A DNA stretch of 64,000 nucleotides from Monomorium pharaonis (GCF_013373865.1 NC_050474.1:15191045-15255044); one strand, 5' to 3'. Shown: positions 10,904-23,065, numbered from the stretch's first letter. Made by a program: numbers and translations. Notes: generated by a model from the letters alone, not told the origin.

Positions 10904-12308
10904 CCTTTTATCTTTTTTTATATATAAAGCGTTTACGTTTTGTTATCTTTATATATTTTAAATGTTATTTGATGTCTTTAATTGAATTAAAAGTTGACAT
11001 GTGGCATTAAAGAGTGACCACAAAAATAGGTCTAAAATCGCCCGTTTTGTGGACAAAGTTTTGTGGACAAAGATTTAAAGTTTAAATTGATTTTGGCGGT
11101 AAATAATTGTATATCATGAAACATCAATCCTCTGAAAATTTCAGATTAAGCATATCTTTTATTACTGACAAGGGAACCTCGCGAACCCAAAAATTCTGAT
11201 TTTAATGAAACTTGGCATAAATGTAGAAGGGGTAAATACATAAATTTAGAAATTAAAAGTTGGTGCTTATAAACGGTTTAAAGGGTTGAAACCACCCTTC
11301 AAAAATGTTGAATTTTTGTCTTTTCTCGATATATCTCGTAAACTAAACAAAGTATTAAAAAATGTTTCATACAAAAGTTTTACAGTATAAATACCTCTAT
11401 TTAACTATGCTATTTATTTTTTCAAAAAAATTTTTTTTCAAAAACAAATTTTTTTTCTTTGAAAAAAAATTTTTTTTGATTAAAATAAATAGCATAGTTA
11501 AATAGAGGTATTTATGCTGTAAAACTTTTGTATGAAACATTTTTTTATATTTTGTTTAGTTTACGAGATATATCGAGAAAATGCAAAAATGTCTTAACTT
11601 TCAAGTGTGGTTTCACCTCTTCAAACCGTTTTTGAACCAAAATAAAACATTTCTAAATTAATATATTTACTTCCTCTACATTTATGCCAAGTTTCATTAA
11701 AATTAGAAAATTTTTTGTTTGGGCTTATAAACGGTTTGAAAGAGTGAAATTACCCTTTAAAGGTTGAGATATTTTTACCTCTTCTCGCTATATCTCGTAA
11801 ACTAAACAAAATATTAAAAAATGTTTTATACAAAAGTTTTACAGCCTAAATACCTTCATTTAACTACACTGTTCATTTTTCAAAAAAAATTTTTTTTTTA
11901 ATTAAAATAAATTTTCAATAAAATTGATTTTTATGTATATAGCATTTATAAAATAATTATACTATCTTATACTACGTTCTATTTATATCATCTATGTGTA
12001 TATTATGTATGTTATATGTTATCTATGTTATAATACTACATTTATATTATCTGCATCCCTATATGTATTAGTTTTCATCTAACAGTTGCGCAATATTAGA
12101 GTAGTCACGTTGCTTTCACACAGTTCATTCTGTCTACGTCACATATTTCACATTCAAGTTTTATATTTGTCATATCACGGTATATATCAAATATGAAATG
12201 GAAATCACGTATTAAAGTTTGATATCTTTATTAATGATGTTACGCGTCATTTTCACATCTGTATTAAGTCTAACGTGTGCTTGATCAGTACATCAGTATC
12301 ACATCTAC

Positions 12309-12600
12309 TTGATTTTTCTGTTAGATTATTTAATTAAGCGAAGCATAATGTTACACATAAATGTTGCGAATGTTCTTAATATGTTAATTATTTTATTTCA
12401 AATTATACATATTCCACCTATAAATGAAAGAAAAATACAATTACGTGATGTGATAGAGGATATTATAACAAATGATATTATAACAGTGAATGTGACTTAT
12501 CATTTGATGTACACACTGATACTGCTTTAGAATTTTAAAATTATTGGGAAGTGGATTTACCTGACATAGAATATGTAACAAATGTTGAGGAAGAATTTTT
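12309..12600 (+). pseudogene. Left-arm copy of the palindrome's open frame (degenerate)
   Basis: This frame encodes INERKIQLRDVIEDIITND and repeats, in opposite orientation and with frameshifts, the sequence of the minus-strand frame at 12557-13108. It breaks off near 12600, where the palindrome centre begins. It has no independent function that I can see. Confidence 0.5.
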
Positions 12601-13108
12601 TTAAAATGATAATTGTGGTAGGGACTTCACCTTTCTGAAGCGACGTTGCACTCCTAAAAGAAAGTGTCGGCCTTTTATCACTTCTCCAATATTCGACGGC
12701 TTTCCTTTTATAGCTACTATTTAAAATTTCGTCTTCTGGTTCACAATTATATTCATTATCAGGTTCATAATCAACATTATCATTTTCTAAAAATTCTTCC
12801 ACTTTATCTGTTACATATTCTATGCCAGGTAAATCCACTTCCAAATAATTTTGAAATTTTAAAGCAAAATGAGTGTGTACATCAAATGATAAGTCATTCA
12901 CTGCATTTGTTATAATATCCTTTATCACATCACGTAATTGTATTTCTCTTTCATTTATAGGCGTATGTGTAATTTGAAATAAAATAATTAACATATTAAG
13001 AACATTTGCAACATTTATGTGTAACATTATGCTTCGCTTAATTAAAAACAATCTAACAAGAAAAATCAAGCACATGTTAGATGTGATACTGATGTACTGA
13101 TCAAACAC
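12557..13108 (-). CDS. Uncharacterised transposon-encoded fragment
   Basis: A 183-residue minus-strand frame in the right arm and centre of the palindrome. It begins with a hydrophobic stretch (residues about 8-40), followed by INEREIQLRDVIKDIITNAV, an acidic region (VEEFLENDNVDYEPDNEY, EPEDEI) and a basic segment (SSYKRKAVEYWRSDKRPTLS) resembling the start of a helix-turn-helix DNA-binding region. It then appears to run out of coding sequence. The basic segment suggests the N-terminal part of a transposase, but no catalytic motif is visible and I do not recognise the family. It is most likely a truncated gene of the surrounding transposon. Confidence 0.4.
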   Translation of the reverse strand: MFDQYISITSNMCLIFLVRLFLIKRSIMLHINVANVLNMLIILFQITHTPINEREIQLRDVIKDIITNAVNDLSFDVHTHFALKFQNYLEVDLPGIEYVTDKVEEFLENDNVDYEPDNEYNCEPEDEILNSSYKRKAVEYWRSDKRPTLSFRSATSLQKGEVPTTIIILKKFFLNICYIFYVR

Positions 13109-14906
13109 ACGTTAGACTTGACACTGATGTGAAAATGACGCGTAACACCATTAATAAAGATACCAAACTTTTATTAATACGTGATTTCATATATGATACA
13201 TACCGTGACATGACGAATATAAAACTTGAATGTGAAATATGTGACGTAGAGAGAATGAACACTGTGTGAAAGTAACGTGACTACTAATATTGCGCAACTG
13301 TTAGATAAAAACTAATACATACAAGGATGCAGATAATATAAATGTATAGTATTATAACGTAGATAATATATAACATATATAATATACACATATATGATAT
13401 AAATAAAACGTAGTATTAGATAGTATAATTACTTTATAAATGCTATATACATAAAAGTCAATTTTATTGAAAATTTATCTTAATTAAAAAAAAAATTTTT
13501 TTTCGAAAAATAAACAGCGTAGTTAAATAGAGGTATTTATGCTGTAAAACTTTTGTATAAAACATTTTTTTATATTTTGTTTAGTTTACGAGATATATGG
13601 AGAAAAGGTAAAAATATCTCAACCTTTGAAGGGTAGTTTCACTCCTTCAAACCGTTTATAAGACCAAACAGAAAATTTTCTGATTTTAATGAAACTTGGC
13701 ATAAATGTAGAGGGGGTAAATAAATTAATTTAGAAATGTTTTATTTTGGTTTAAAAACGGCTTGAAGGGGTGAAAGCACGCTTCAAAGTTGAGACATTTT
13801 TGCATTTTCTCGATATATCTCGCAAACTAAACAAAATATTAAAAAATGTTTCATACAAAAGTTTTACGGCATAAATACCTCTATTCAACTATCATATTTA
13901 TTTTTTCCAAAAAAATTTGAAAAAAAAATTTGTCTTTGAAAAAAAATTTTTTTTTAAAATAAATAACATAGTTAAATAGAGGTATTTATACTGTAAAACT
14001 TTTGTATGAAACATTTTTTAATATTTTGTTTAGTTTACAAGATATATCCAGAAAAGGCAAAAACTCAAAATTTTTGAAGGGTGGTTTCAACCCTTTAAAC
14101 CGTTTATAAGCACCAACTTTTAATTTCTAAATTCATGTATTCACCCCCTCTACATTTATGCCAAGTTTCATTAAAATCAGAATTTTCGGGTTCGCGAGGT
14201 TCCCTTGTGAGATATGAGGGGTTAAATTGGTATACACCAATGCCATTTTATCTGTTCAACACAAAAAACCTGGAGGTTATTTCTCATATAAAAAATGTTT
14301 CAGATAAGATTTGTTTATCTGTTAGAAGACTAATTTATCGTGACCTTAAATCGACGTTTAAATCAGAATTGTGAATATCATTTAGAGGTCAACTTGCGAT
14401 TTCCAGGAAAATGTTTTTTATCTGATGTCGGATACCTATCTCTGTGGTCTCTGAACAAGTACATGTATATATGGGAGTATTTTATTAACGTTATTTTATG
14501 TCAACACGGTTTTATCTAGCTTTATATTTTATAAATCCGATAACCTTATAACAATATTTCAAATATAGGTACCACCGATTTCTGAAATACTGTGGTATTT
14601 ACTATGATTTTTCTAATAGTTTTAGTAGTGGTAGCTTTTTCACATATTTTACAAATTACATTATTGTTATTGAGTTACGAAAAATTGTTAACAAAAGTAG
14701 TATTATGATTTTTTTTATTAAACATATCGTTTTCAAGTTCGTGAATATCAACTTTAACCCTTCATATCTCAATAATAAAAGGTATGGTCAATTCAAAATT
14801 TTTAGGGGATGAATGTTTGATGATATACAATCATCCACCAAAATACCACCAAAATCGTATCAAAATTCGATGTCCACGAAACGGACAATTTTTGCGGTCA
14901 CTCTTT

Positions 14907-15459
14907 TAGTTTCATTTTCGCCTTAATTTCCGCGCTGACTCACATCACTCATTATATATTTCATTTTATATTTAACAAATTGTTTTATAACAGTAATAAT
15001 ATTAAATTCTTGCCACTACATTTTTTCCTTTCTTTGTATTTATATAAAATATATAATTGTGTTTATATTCACTTTTGACAGCAACTGTGTCTTTAAATAA
15101 CACACATACCGTCTCCAACATTTTTCTTAATCATATTTAGAATAAAATTATATTCTTATTTTATAATACCCCAAAGTAATCAATATACATCTAGAGTCCC
15201 CAAAATAATTAATATGTATAGATAGTCCCCACAGTAATCACTATATTTGTGTTTGCTTATATACATTATTTGGTATTGTATATTGAGTACATACTAAATA
15301 ATTAATAACTCATTACATCAAATATAAGTGTAATATTAATTAGGGAAAAAATGTTCTTGTTCTTGTTATCTAAAAAAAATTATTAAAATTATTCAAAATT
15401 AAATGTATAATATACATTTAAAGATATATTTTGTAACTCCTATCAAGAAATTGTAGTTA
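14907..15459. other. no gene seen
   Basis: AT-rich sequence. 15170-15250 contains three imperfect repeats of a unit like TCCCCAMARTAATYAATAT. Nothing coding or structured RNA-like was found. Confidence 0.5.
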
Positions 15460-15756
15460 CCCAGATAGCATAAAATATTTATAAGAAAAAATATTTATAA
15501 TAAATATTTTGTACATATTTTTATGCCCGATTTTGCCAGGTATAAAAAAATTATGATAAATATTTATGAAAATATTAAAAATAAATATTTATACAACAAT
15601 ACAAACAATTATAAAGGGCTCGTTAATGCTAAGCAAAAATAATATGATAAACAGGTCAATGTATCGAGCCAAGACAAATTTTCTTAATACATTATAATTA
15701 ATTAGATAAACATTATATAATTATAAACGCGATTAATAACACTGTGTTAAAGAAAC

Positions 15757-15783
15757 GTTTCGACTATACTTAGTCCTCTTCAG
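15757..15783 (-). ncRNA. Hammerhead-ribozyme-like core (Penelope 3' end)
   Basis: On the minus strand the sequence reads CTGAAGA, a stem GGACT-loop-AGTC, and GAAAC, which satisfies the conserved CUGANGA...GAAA core of hammerhead ribozymes. It lies about 450 bp downstream of the minus-strand Penelope GIY-YIG fragment, the expected location of a terminal-repeat hammerhead in such elements. Helices I and III were not resolved. Confidence 0.55.
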
Positions 15784-16210
15784 TCATAATACATTACCAA
15801 TATGAATGAACTTAAAACATGAATGAAATGATGGACACGAAAATATAATTAAACAGTTAAACAAGATGACCATTAAACAATCATAAAACAGTTCATTGCG
15901 TATCAAATTATGTCATAATAAATAAAAACGTAAACCAATCAATAATATAATTAAATGAATAATAAAATGAAAAATAATGAAATTTTTTCGTAAGTCGGTT
16001 TCCATGTTAAAATAAATTTATAAGATTAAAAACGATGGAAAACGTGTTATAAATAACATAAACTGGTATGCGTATTGCAAAAAACTGTAAACTTATATAT
16101 GTTAATCGCAGATCTTAAAACACAATATTAAAAAGAGCAACAACAGAGTATTTGACAAAGCGCTAAAGACAAGTGTAACGTTCGGTAGTCAGAGGCAGAA
16201 TAAGCAAGAC

Positions 16211-16757
16211 TTATTTTCCGTTAGTCATTTTCGACAAAATGTTAAACAAACAATAATAAGAATTGTCAAGACACTCCGTGTCCTTCTGTAAATTGATGCC
16301 ATTAACTTGCTCCTTAATATGAATTATTTCTGAAATTAACCTTTTTTGGTATCTTGATTCAGAATCTAATATTTTAACGTTATTCCAATCAAACACGTGG
16401 TTATTTTTTAGCATGTGTTCTGTTACCACGGAGCGTCTCGACGATTTAAAATTATTCGCATGTTCTTTAATCCTGGAACTTAAATGTCTCTTTGTTTGTC
16501 CTACAATTTTTACAGCATATTTTGTAGACAATATTATTCATTAGATTTATATCGGTTATGTCCTTCTGCACCCTGATGAACATGTTCAATTTATTGAGGC
16601 ATCGAAAGCCAACCATAAACAAATCTTTGTTAACAAAAGATGAGGCTGTTTCAGATATGTGTCTAATATGTGTCTGATATAAGGTAATACAAAATACTTT
16701 TTCTTTATGCGTTGACGTTGTTTTAGCCTGATTAGTTTGAGAGTCTGTGAGTTCCAC
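16211..16757 (-). pseudogene. Penelope-like GIY-YIG endonuclease fragment
   Basis: Minus-strand frames read NNIVYKICCKNC, KIVGQTKRHLSSRIKEHANN, SVVTEHMLKNNHVFDWNNVK and ESRYQKRLISEIIHIKEQVN. This is the GIY-YIG nuclease end of a Penelope-like element (VGQT, CysCys-x2-Cys, H-x-FDW signatures). The reverse transcriptase part is absent or unrecognisable; one frameshift joins the two frames near 16500. It belongs to a different copy, in opposite orientation, from the element at 7990-10330. Confidence 0.8.
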
Positions 16758-16965
16758 TTGATTATTGAAATGTTTCCTAAGTCTGTCTAAAAATATTTAT
16801 ACTATCATTATCAAAGAATATAAAAAATAATTCTAGTTCATATACCATAAATATTTTTCGGTACATTTTAAAAACCTGTTCTATATATTGTTGATAATAA
16901 TCTTTGTATCATTTCTAAATGGTTTATGAAAAATAATTATATAATTTAAAAAATATGTAATAAAT

Positions 16966-17440
16966 ATATTGTGCGCGAGGTATGAGCGCGTGTGAGAAGG
17001 GCCGAGAAACTCGAACGAACGAAGGGGAAATTACAACAGTTTCTTTTCTAATAACAATTATTTATTTAAAAATTTCACTTAACAAATCAAACACTTATGC
17101 CGCGAGATTGAATTACATGAGAAGCAAAGCGGTCGCGAAGAGCAAGATGGTCGCGAAAGAACGATGCGGTCGCGAAGAGCGAAGCGGTCACGATGCGATC
17201 GTGATAGATTCTTACGGCAGAATGAATGAAAAACGACGCAAATGATAGACAAAAGAAACGAGGTGGCAATGAATGAAGCTCGGAGCATCTTTCCGTTGCC
17301 GGGTAACTCAAAAACGTACTTTAAACATTTCCTTATTAGGCAATCATGTATGATTCCCGGACTTTTAAAACAAATACCTATATGGGGTCACGGCCACCGC
17401 TGATTTAAGCTCCGTGCACAATAATTCCGATTCCGAGCAT
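16966..17440. repeat. GC-rich insert with GCGGTCGCGAAGAGC repeats
   Basis: A GC-rich block inside an AT-rich element. Positions 17125-17210 contain four degenerate copies of a GCGGTCGCGAAGAGCRAA unit. It begins TGTGCGCGAGG and ends near GCTCCGTGCACA (about 17431), so a solo LTR is possible, but no convincing target duplication was found. The open frames on both strands here read through the repeat. Confidence 0.4.
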
Positions 17441-17566
17441 TAATTCCGATCTTGAACATATATATTATAACATAAATATATATTATAACACAAATAAAAT
17501 ATTTTTTGAAAATAAATTTGTAAAATATTTATGAATATTTATGATAAATTTTCTGTGCTATCTGGG

Positions 17567-18190
17567 TAGAAAGATAGTGTTCCCAGAACATATGTAACTG
17601 TTGTCTGGCAACTCTCATCAAGTCAAAATTAACAGAGATCAATTTTTTTTTAATTAAACATTAGAATTAGAGAAACAAAAATGCTCAATAATTTTGAGAA
17701 ATCATATATGCAAAAAGTTCCATTAGTACTCAGAGTCCATTCTTATTTCAAGACTGTCTTAAGTATAATTCTCAAAATGCTAATATTTTTAACCATTTTG
17801 CCTTGATAATTTTTTATATTTTGCAAAAACTTGTTGTCATGTTACAAAAAATCTGCTTACACAAAATAATTGAAATAAAATAATATTTAATTCTTAAGAC
17901 AAAATTAATTTTTTACTTTTCAAACCATTTTTATTAAACATTTGCTTTAATCTATATTATCACTCGTTAAAATCCGAATTTGTTCAAAACATTTGTCTTT
18001 AAGATCTTGAGATATTTTAATGCACAAATTACAATAAGTCCCTCTGTATATCCTAATATTTTTTTAAATGCTAATTTATTCGCAAAAGTTCAATAAATGG
18101 AAAATTAACATCTCATATAATTACTGTATTAGATGGGTAATCGTTTTTATATAATACAAAAACGATTACTTTAGGAACCTAACACGGTAA
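17567..18190. other. no gene seen
   Basis: AT-rich DNA. A short inverted repeat (GGTAATCGTTTTTATATAAT with ATTACAAAAACGATTAC-like sequence) lies at about 18135-18195. No coding evidence. Confidence 0.45.
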
Positions 18191-18194
18191 TCAT

Positions 18195-19690
18195 ATAAGA
18201 TGTTAATCAAGAGACACGGTAGTGCCTCGCGCCAAGTGTACGCGCAGCGCGAGGCACTACCGCTGCCTCTATTACGCGAGACGTCGTTTGCGCGAATCCG
18301 TAGTTATCGAATTCTCAATAACGACTAAATCGATGGATTTCTCAATAGGCTTAATAGATAGCTTGTATTCAATGTATATAATGTGTTTTTATTTTTCCAC
18401 TACGTGACTTACGAGCGGAGATATCGCGATTAAAGTTTTTCGCTCAAGAGTAAATCTGATTAAAAAACGTCATAGTCGTCATCATCGTTATTATCATCGT
18501 CGCCCGGCCGCCAGGACAAGTGGTGAAGATTTGTACTGTTGCTTTTCGCGCCGTCAGATGGCTGTACGAATTGACACGGACACTATCTTGATTGGCTTTA
18601 TGAGTTGACACAAACACGAGAAGTTACGTATCATGATTGACGATCGGGTCTGCGCCGTCTGCGTAATGGCAATGGTTAATCCGCGGCGAGTTTCACGTCT
18701 ATGATGCGACAGTTCGAGGTTGATGACGTGTTCACGTGCGCAAGGTTAGTAGCGAGTTAAGTTATAGTTTTATGCATAATTTGCATGTTACATCATGGAG
18801 AAAAATACGGCTGTGCTTAATTTGAAGAATTTAGTATAACACTATGCGTTGTATAATCAGATAAGGTACACAAAATTTGCATTTTTTATATGAAATAAGT
18901 ATTCTAAGATAAGAGTAATACTTTGTGTTGTTTTATTTTTAGTTATATTTTAAAAAAAGAAGAAACACTTTATTGGAAATTAATGTAAAAGAAGAACAAA
19001 AAAAGAAAAGAGTGAATGGTAAGAAGAAAAATATAATTAACTTCAAAGTTTGGAATTTACAGAATGCCGGAAGCAAAATATGTGGATCTTGAAGATACCA
19101 AATAATGTAATTTTTCCCTCAAAAATAATAGGCTAAAGTAAACTGTTTATTTTTTGTGTTAGAAAATATATGTATTACAAGATCTAACTTGTCCAGAGGA
19201 ACGTTTTGCAAGATTTAAGAAAAAACAAGCTATTTGACAAGATTATCACATTATTATTATTATATTTATTATTTAAATTTTCAAGAGAAATAGTAAGAAA
19301 TTTTATTATAAAAAATTGTTAGCTGTTACATCAAAATTCTCTTTCTTCTAAGCTGGTGTAAGCTGCTGTTGATAAGTTCACCAAAGTTCAAATCCTTTTA
19401 AATTCAGTAAACTATCATATACTGAATTAGCAGTGCAATTCATATCCTAAAGATTATCTGAAAGTGTACTTTCTAATTTTTCAAGTATGTCGCTACTTTA
19501 TGGCAGGCCAGGTAAGAGAATAGTTACAAGTGTTATAATTTTATTTTAAAGAATATTCTATTGCAAGTGTGTGGCTTTTAAATTAAGATATTGTACAACC
19601 ATATCTTGTTTAGATTATTGAATTAGAAATAAATGAAAAGTGTGAAATCTTGTCTGAAATCACAAAATTACAACAAAATTACAAATTATA
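18195..19690. repeat. Dispersed repeat family, copy 1
   Basis: 18195-18960 matches 50085-50800 in the same orientation (ACGGTAGTGCCTCGCGCCAA, ACGCGAGACGTCGTTTGCG, GACTTACGAGCGGAGATATC, TTATGCATAAT). The left end contains a 14-bp stem, GGTAGTGCCTCGCG with CGCGAGGCACTACC (18210-18255). Downstream material (TTTGTGTTRTKTTTTATTTTTAG and AAAAGAAGAAGAA-like motifs) is also shared. No transposase or RT was found, so the class is unknown. The small open frame at 18222-18407 lies in the hairpin region and is not considered a gene. Confidence 0.6.
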
Positions 19691-19694
19691 AAGT

Positions 19695-21741
19695 CACCCA
19701 GCTGGTCTGCCGATGATCTGGTCACAGGCTGTAATATCAGAGATAAGTTTATATGGATACTAAGAATTATCTATGCCTTTTATTGATCTATTTAGTAACT
19801 GCTATGGATTCTATGCGAGTCGAATATGGATAAGGTACAGAAATATACCAATAAGGCTCTTAGTCAAATTAAAAACTAAAAAATAATTTAAATACTTCGT
19901 TATTCCCGAAACAATTTATTATAATTAATACAATTCTCGTCATACATATACATAGATCACATTCAAATTTTTATTTATATTTTTGATTCTCTAACTTATT
20001 TTATTGTAAATTGAGGCATACATAAAACAAAATAACTACAAGTCAACTTCTCAATATGGAACAACACGTCATATGTTACTTTTCATTCTTTTTGCATTAA
20101 TATAGCATACTAATATAATATATTTAATTATATTTATTGCTATTTTACAGTTGAATTTGTAGTTAAATTGTAATTGTACATTTATAATTATATTTATTGT
20201 TCTTTTACAGTTATTGATAATAAATCTATTTTTCTCATGTTTTAATTAATGTTCTTGGAAAATATATAATCATGCGCCAGCTTGTAATGGGAAATAAAAG
20301 CGTGGCTCTTACAGAAATTTTTCAAACTTGCCAATTTTGCAAGTTATTTAAAAGCCACATTCACGATTTCTGTAAGAACCACGCTTTTGTTTTCTGTTAC
20401 AAGATACAAGATGATTATATGTTCCAAGAGCATTAAGTAAAACACAGGCAAAATAAGTTATTAATAATAAACATTATCAATAATTGTAAAAAAATAAACA
20501 TAATTATAAAAATACAATTACAATTTAACTACAAATAAAAAATTTTCTGGGTAATTTTTGTAAATGTATGAAGAGAATTGTATGAATTATAATAAATTGT
20601 TTTGGGAACAACAAAGTATTTAAATACTTACTTTTTAGTTTTTTTTAATTTATGTGCCTTATCCATATATCCGACTTGCATAGAATGCATGACATTTACT
20701 AAATACACACAGAAAAATATAATTCTACAACCAAGAAAAGTAATTACTTATTTTATTTCCTTTAAGGATATATCAGACTGAAGTTCAAAATGGTACAAAG
20801 TTGTTAAAAATTTATGAAATTGTTCTTTTAGTTTCCCTAATGTACTGCAAAAAATTGAAAACGCATCCACTAAACGATTGCTGAGTTATAACTATTTTAA
20901 TTTTCACTGATTTTACATGGTATCCTTTTCTATCTTATGGAAAAAGACGATCTTGACGGATAAAGCAGCTAAAAAAGTATAGAAGAGAATAGTACCAGTG
21001 TTTTGAATTTTTTTGTACATCTAGTATATAAATAGATAAAAATATCTGCCGAGTTTCAATTGTCTTCACTACACCGTTTTAAAAAAATAAAATATAACTT
21101 GAGATAATTGTGCATTTTCACTGTCAAAAGTTTAAACTCATAAGTGAAAAAAATCGCAAATACGTGAAAAATACCTTTGTAAGAGTAAAAATAAGACTCC
21201 AACTATCGTTCAAGTTTCTTACATCTAGATTTACTATGCGTTAGGCGTAGATATTTAAGTATTTCAAATTTCATGCACTTTTGTCTAAGATTGTATGTCC
21301 GATACACAATAGTTTTTTTTTAACCAAGAATATTTTCTTAATATTAATTTTCAGGTATGCTTGTCACAAATATTAAAAAATTTCAGCATTTTTTACTTAA
21401 AATAAGAATTTATTCTTGTTTCAAAAATATTATAAAATTTGATTGAAGAAGAATCACATAGGACTCTGGATAATAATACTTGTTTGAAGTGAATATTCTT
21501 GTTTAAAGTATTACACTTACTAAAACTTAGAATATGTTTTAAGTGAATGTGATATTGTGACAAGTTTACCATAGATTTGCAGATATAGAAAGAAACCAAT
21601 TACTTAGAACAAGTAATATTTACTTGCAAGTAGTAATTATTTTTCTGTGTGTAGACTAAGACGTACAGATAATCCTTGGGCATTCATATAAACATATTAC
21701 CCATATTGCAGCCTGTAACCATGTCATCGGCAGGCCAGCTG
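19695..21741. repeat. Large palindrome, right arm interrupted by a MITE
   Basis: The sequence around AGCTGGTCTGCCGATGATCT (19697) recurs in reverse complement near 21720-21740, and CGAATATGGATAAGG (19823) pairs with CCTTATCCATATATCCG (about 20656). The arms run inward to a centre near 20330, where AAAGCGTGGCTCTTACAGAA faces TTCTGTAAGAACCACGCTTT. The right arm is split by the 946-bp MITE at 20706-21651. The central sequence is shared with 51000-51720. Confidence 0.65.
20706..21651. mobile_element. TA-flanked MITE with CACACAGAAAAATA ends
   Basis: The inverted ends CACACAGAAAAATA are flanked by TA on both sides (20704-20705 and 21652-21653). Comparison with the intact left arm of the enclosing palindrome shows the undisturbed site (ACTAAATAGA), so insertion with TA duplication is directly supported. 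Adjacent sub-terminal sequence contains AAGTAATTACT-like motifs at both ends. The interior is AT-rich with no transposase; the 68-residue minus-strand frame at 21393-21599 has no recognisable content. Likely a Tc1/mariner-type MITE. Confidence 0.7.
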
Positions 21742-22756
21742 AATGGCATTATAGTATATACTTGGTTGTAATTGTTTTAAACAAAATATCATGCTTTTAC
21801 CTATTTCAATACATTGCAAAAGAATAAACCGTTCACTTTATTCTATCATTTTTTTAAAGCTATATTATATTTAGTATTCAAGTTGTCATATTCTGTTGAT
21901 CACACTATTAATTCCGAGCTTTGAAATTAATTATGTTATGTAATATTTAGGAGAATTACACAAAAAGAGAGAAATAGAAGGAGAGAGAATAAAATATACA
22001 CACCTCATATATACATGTCATATGCATATTGCGATGTGAACTCCCGATCGCGTCAGCAACTTCGTCGTGCTCTTACTTTTCTCTGATTCTTAATTGGGCG
22101 CCAGGCGCGATAATCCGCGCCGCACAAAACTCGGAACACACTTGGTACACGACGGCTAATTACCCACTAGCCCGCCTCTACACAAAGTGGTAGAGGGGCA
22201 AGATGCTTTCGTTTCGCGGAACTGGAGAGGAGAGGTCTCGGCATTAAATAATCACGAATTTAATGAATATAAGAATAATATATTAACAGTCTAGAATTAA
22301 CAGGTGAAAACAAAGAATACATGACAGCCGCCGAACACTATTCTCTCATGTGACTGTTCCATGATTCGGTATAATATTCGCGATATAAAGAAATTCATAC
22401 GCTTTATCAAAGTCTATGACTCGGTATCAAACAATATAATACGTCTGATTCTACAGCGTTCAGGATAGATATTCGGCATAGTATGTCAAAATTCTTCGAC
22501 GAACCCTGCACGCATCGTCGCGTCGCAGCTCGCGACACTTTCCCCGAGGGAGGAAACGGTAGACGAAAATATTAAATCTAGAAGACGGAGATCGACACGG
22601 CCCCGCTGTACGGTGACTCTAACCTCGGCAATTTTATCCGCGACTGCTCTTCGCTCTCCCACCGAACGCTCAGTAGGGTAATTATTCTATAATCTCTCAC
22701 AAAATGCAGGGCCGGCCGCCTCCGTCCTTACCGCGTGGTCGAAGTGGTGGCCTTAC
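21742..22756. other. GC-rich repeat-like sequence, no gene
   Basis: From about 22010 to 22740 base composition shifts to GC-rich with no credible reading frame. 22096-22122 (GGGCGCCAGGCGCGATAATC then CGCGCC) matches 38266-38295 (GGGCGCCAGGCGCGGATTTC then CGCGCC), and both are close to CGAAAT/TCGGTA-type motifs. This may be non-coding sequence of a retroelement, but no LTR or primer-binding site could be established. Confidence 0.35.
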
Positions 22757-23065
22757 AATTCTTTTTCTTCTTCTTTTGTCCACTGGATGTCCGTCTTAAC
22801 AGGGACACAGTACCACGATTCAACGCTTATATAGAGCAACAGACGTGGAGGAATGACTGCGCTCTTCTTTCAAAAGAAATCTATTTCCTTTCGTCAATAC
22901 TCTCACTCATCCAGAGACCAGCAGATACCTCCCAAACCGGGATCCTCATTCAATTCACTGACTCTTCCTTCCGCTCTCAGGGGAGGACCATCCACGCTCA
23001 CCTGCAAGGACAATCTCTCGGCACGCAACTCAACAAGAGAAACTAAACCAAATTTTCCTCTAGTC

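Larger units (their letters stand above)
11169..14207. mobile_element. 3-kb palindromic DNA transposon
   Basis: The left end CAAGGGAACCTCGCGAACCC is repeated exactly in reverse complement at the right end (14188-14207), with a candidate 3-bp duplication TGA on each side. Inverted similarity continues over most of each roughly 1.4-kb arm. Within each arm are smaller palindromes in which AAATAGAGGTATTTAT and its complement face each other around poly-A/T runs (near 11390-11530 and 13870-13990). Related open-frame fragments on opposite strands lie on either side of the centre, near 12620. The superfamily is not recognised. Confidence 0.7.
11010..14906. mobile_element. Harbinger-like element (TTA targets), host of a nested palindrome
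   Basis: The ends match as inverted repeats: AAGAGTGACCACAAAAAT at 11010 and, in reverse complement, AAGAGTGACCGCAAAAAT ending at 14906. Further similarity extends about 150 bp inward on each side (GTCCGTTTYGTGGAC, TTGTATATCAT). Both ends are flanked by TTA, a three-base target duplication of the PIF/Harbinger type. No transposase is recognisable. 11169-14207 is a separate element inserted within it. Superfamily assignment is tentative. Confidence 0.55.
15460..17566. mobile_element. TA-flanked element with CCCAGATAGCA ends
   Basis: The left end CCCAGATAGCATA (15460) and right end CCCAGATAGCACA (reverse complement, ending at 17566) are followed by AT-rich inverted similarity (AAATATTTATNA motifs) of about 80 bp. 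TA flanks both ends, as for Tc1/mariner-type targets. The interior is occupied by a Penelope fragment and a GC-rich insert, so the element itself is probably a short MITE that served as a landing site. Confidence 0.6.
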
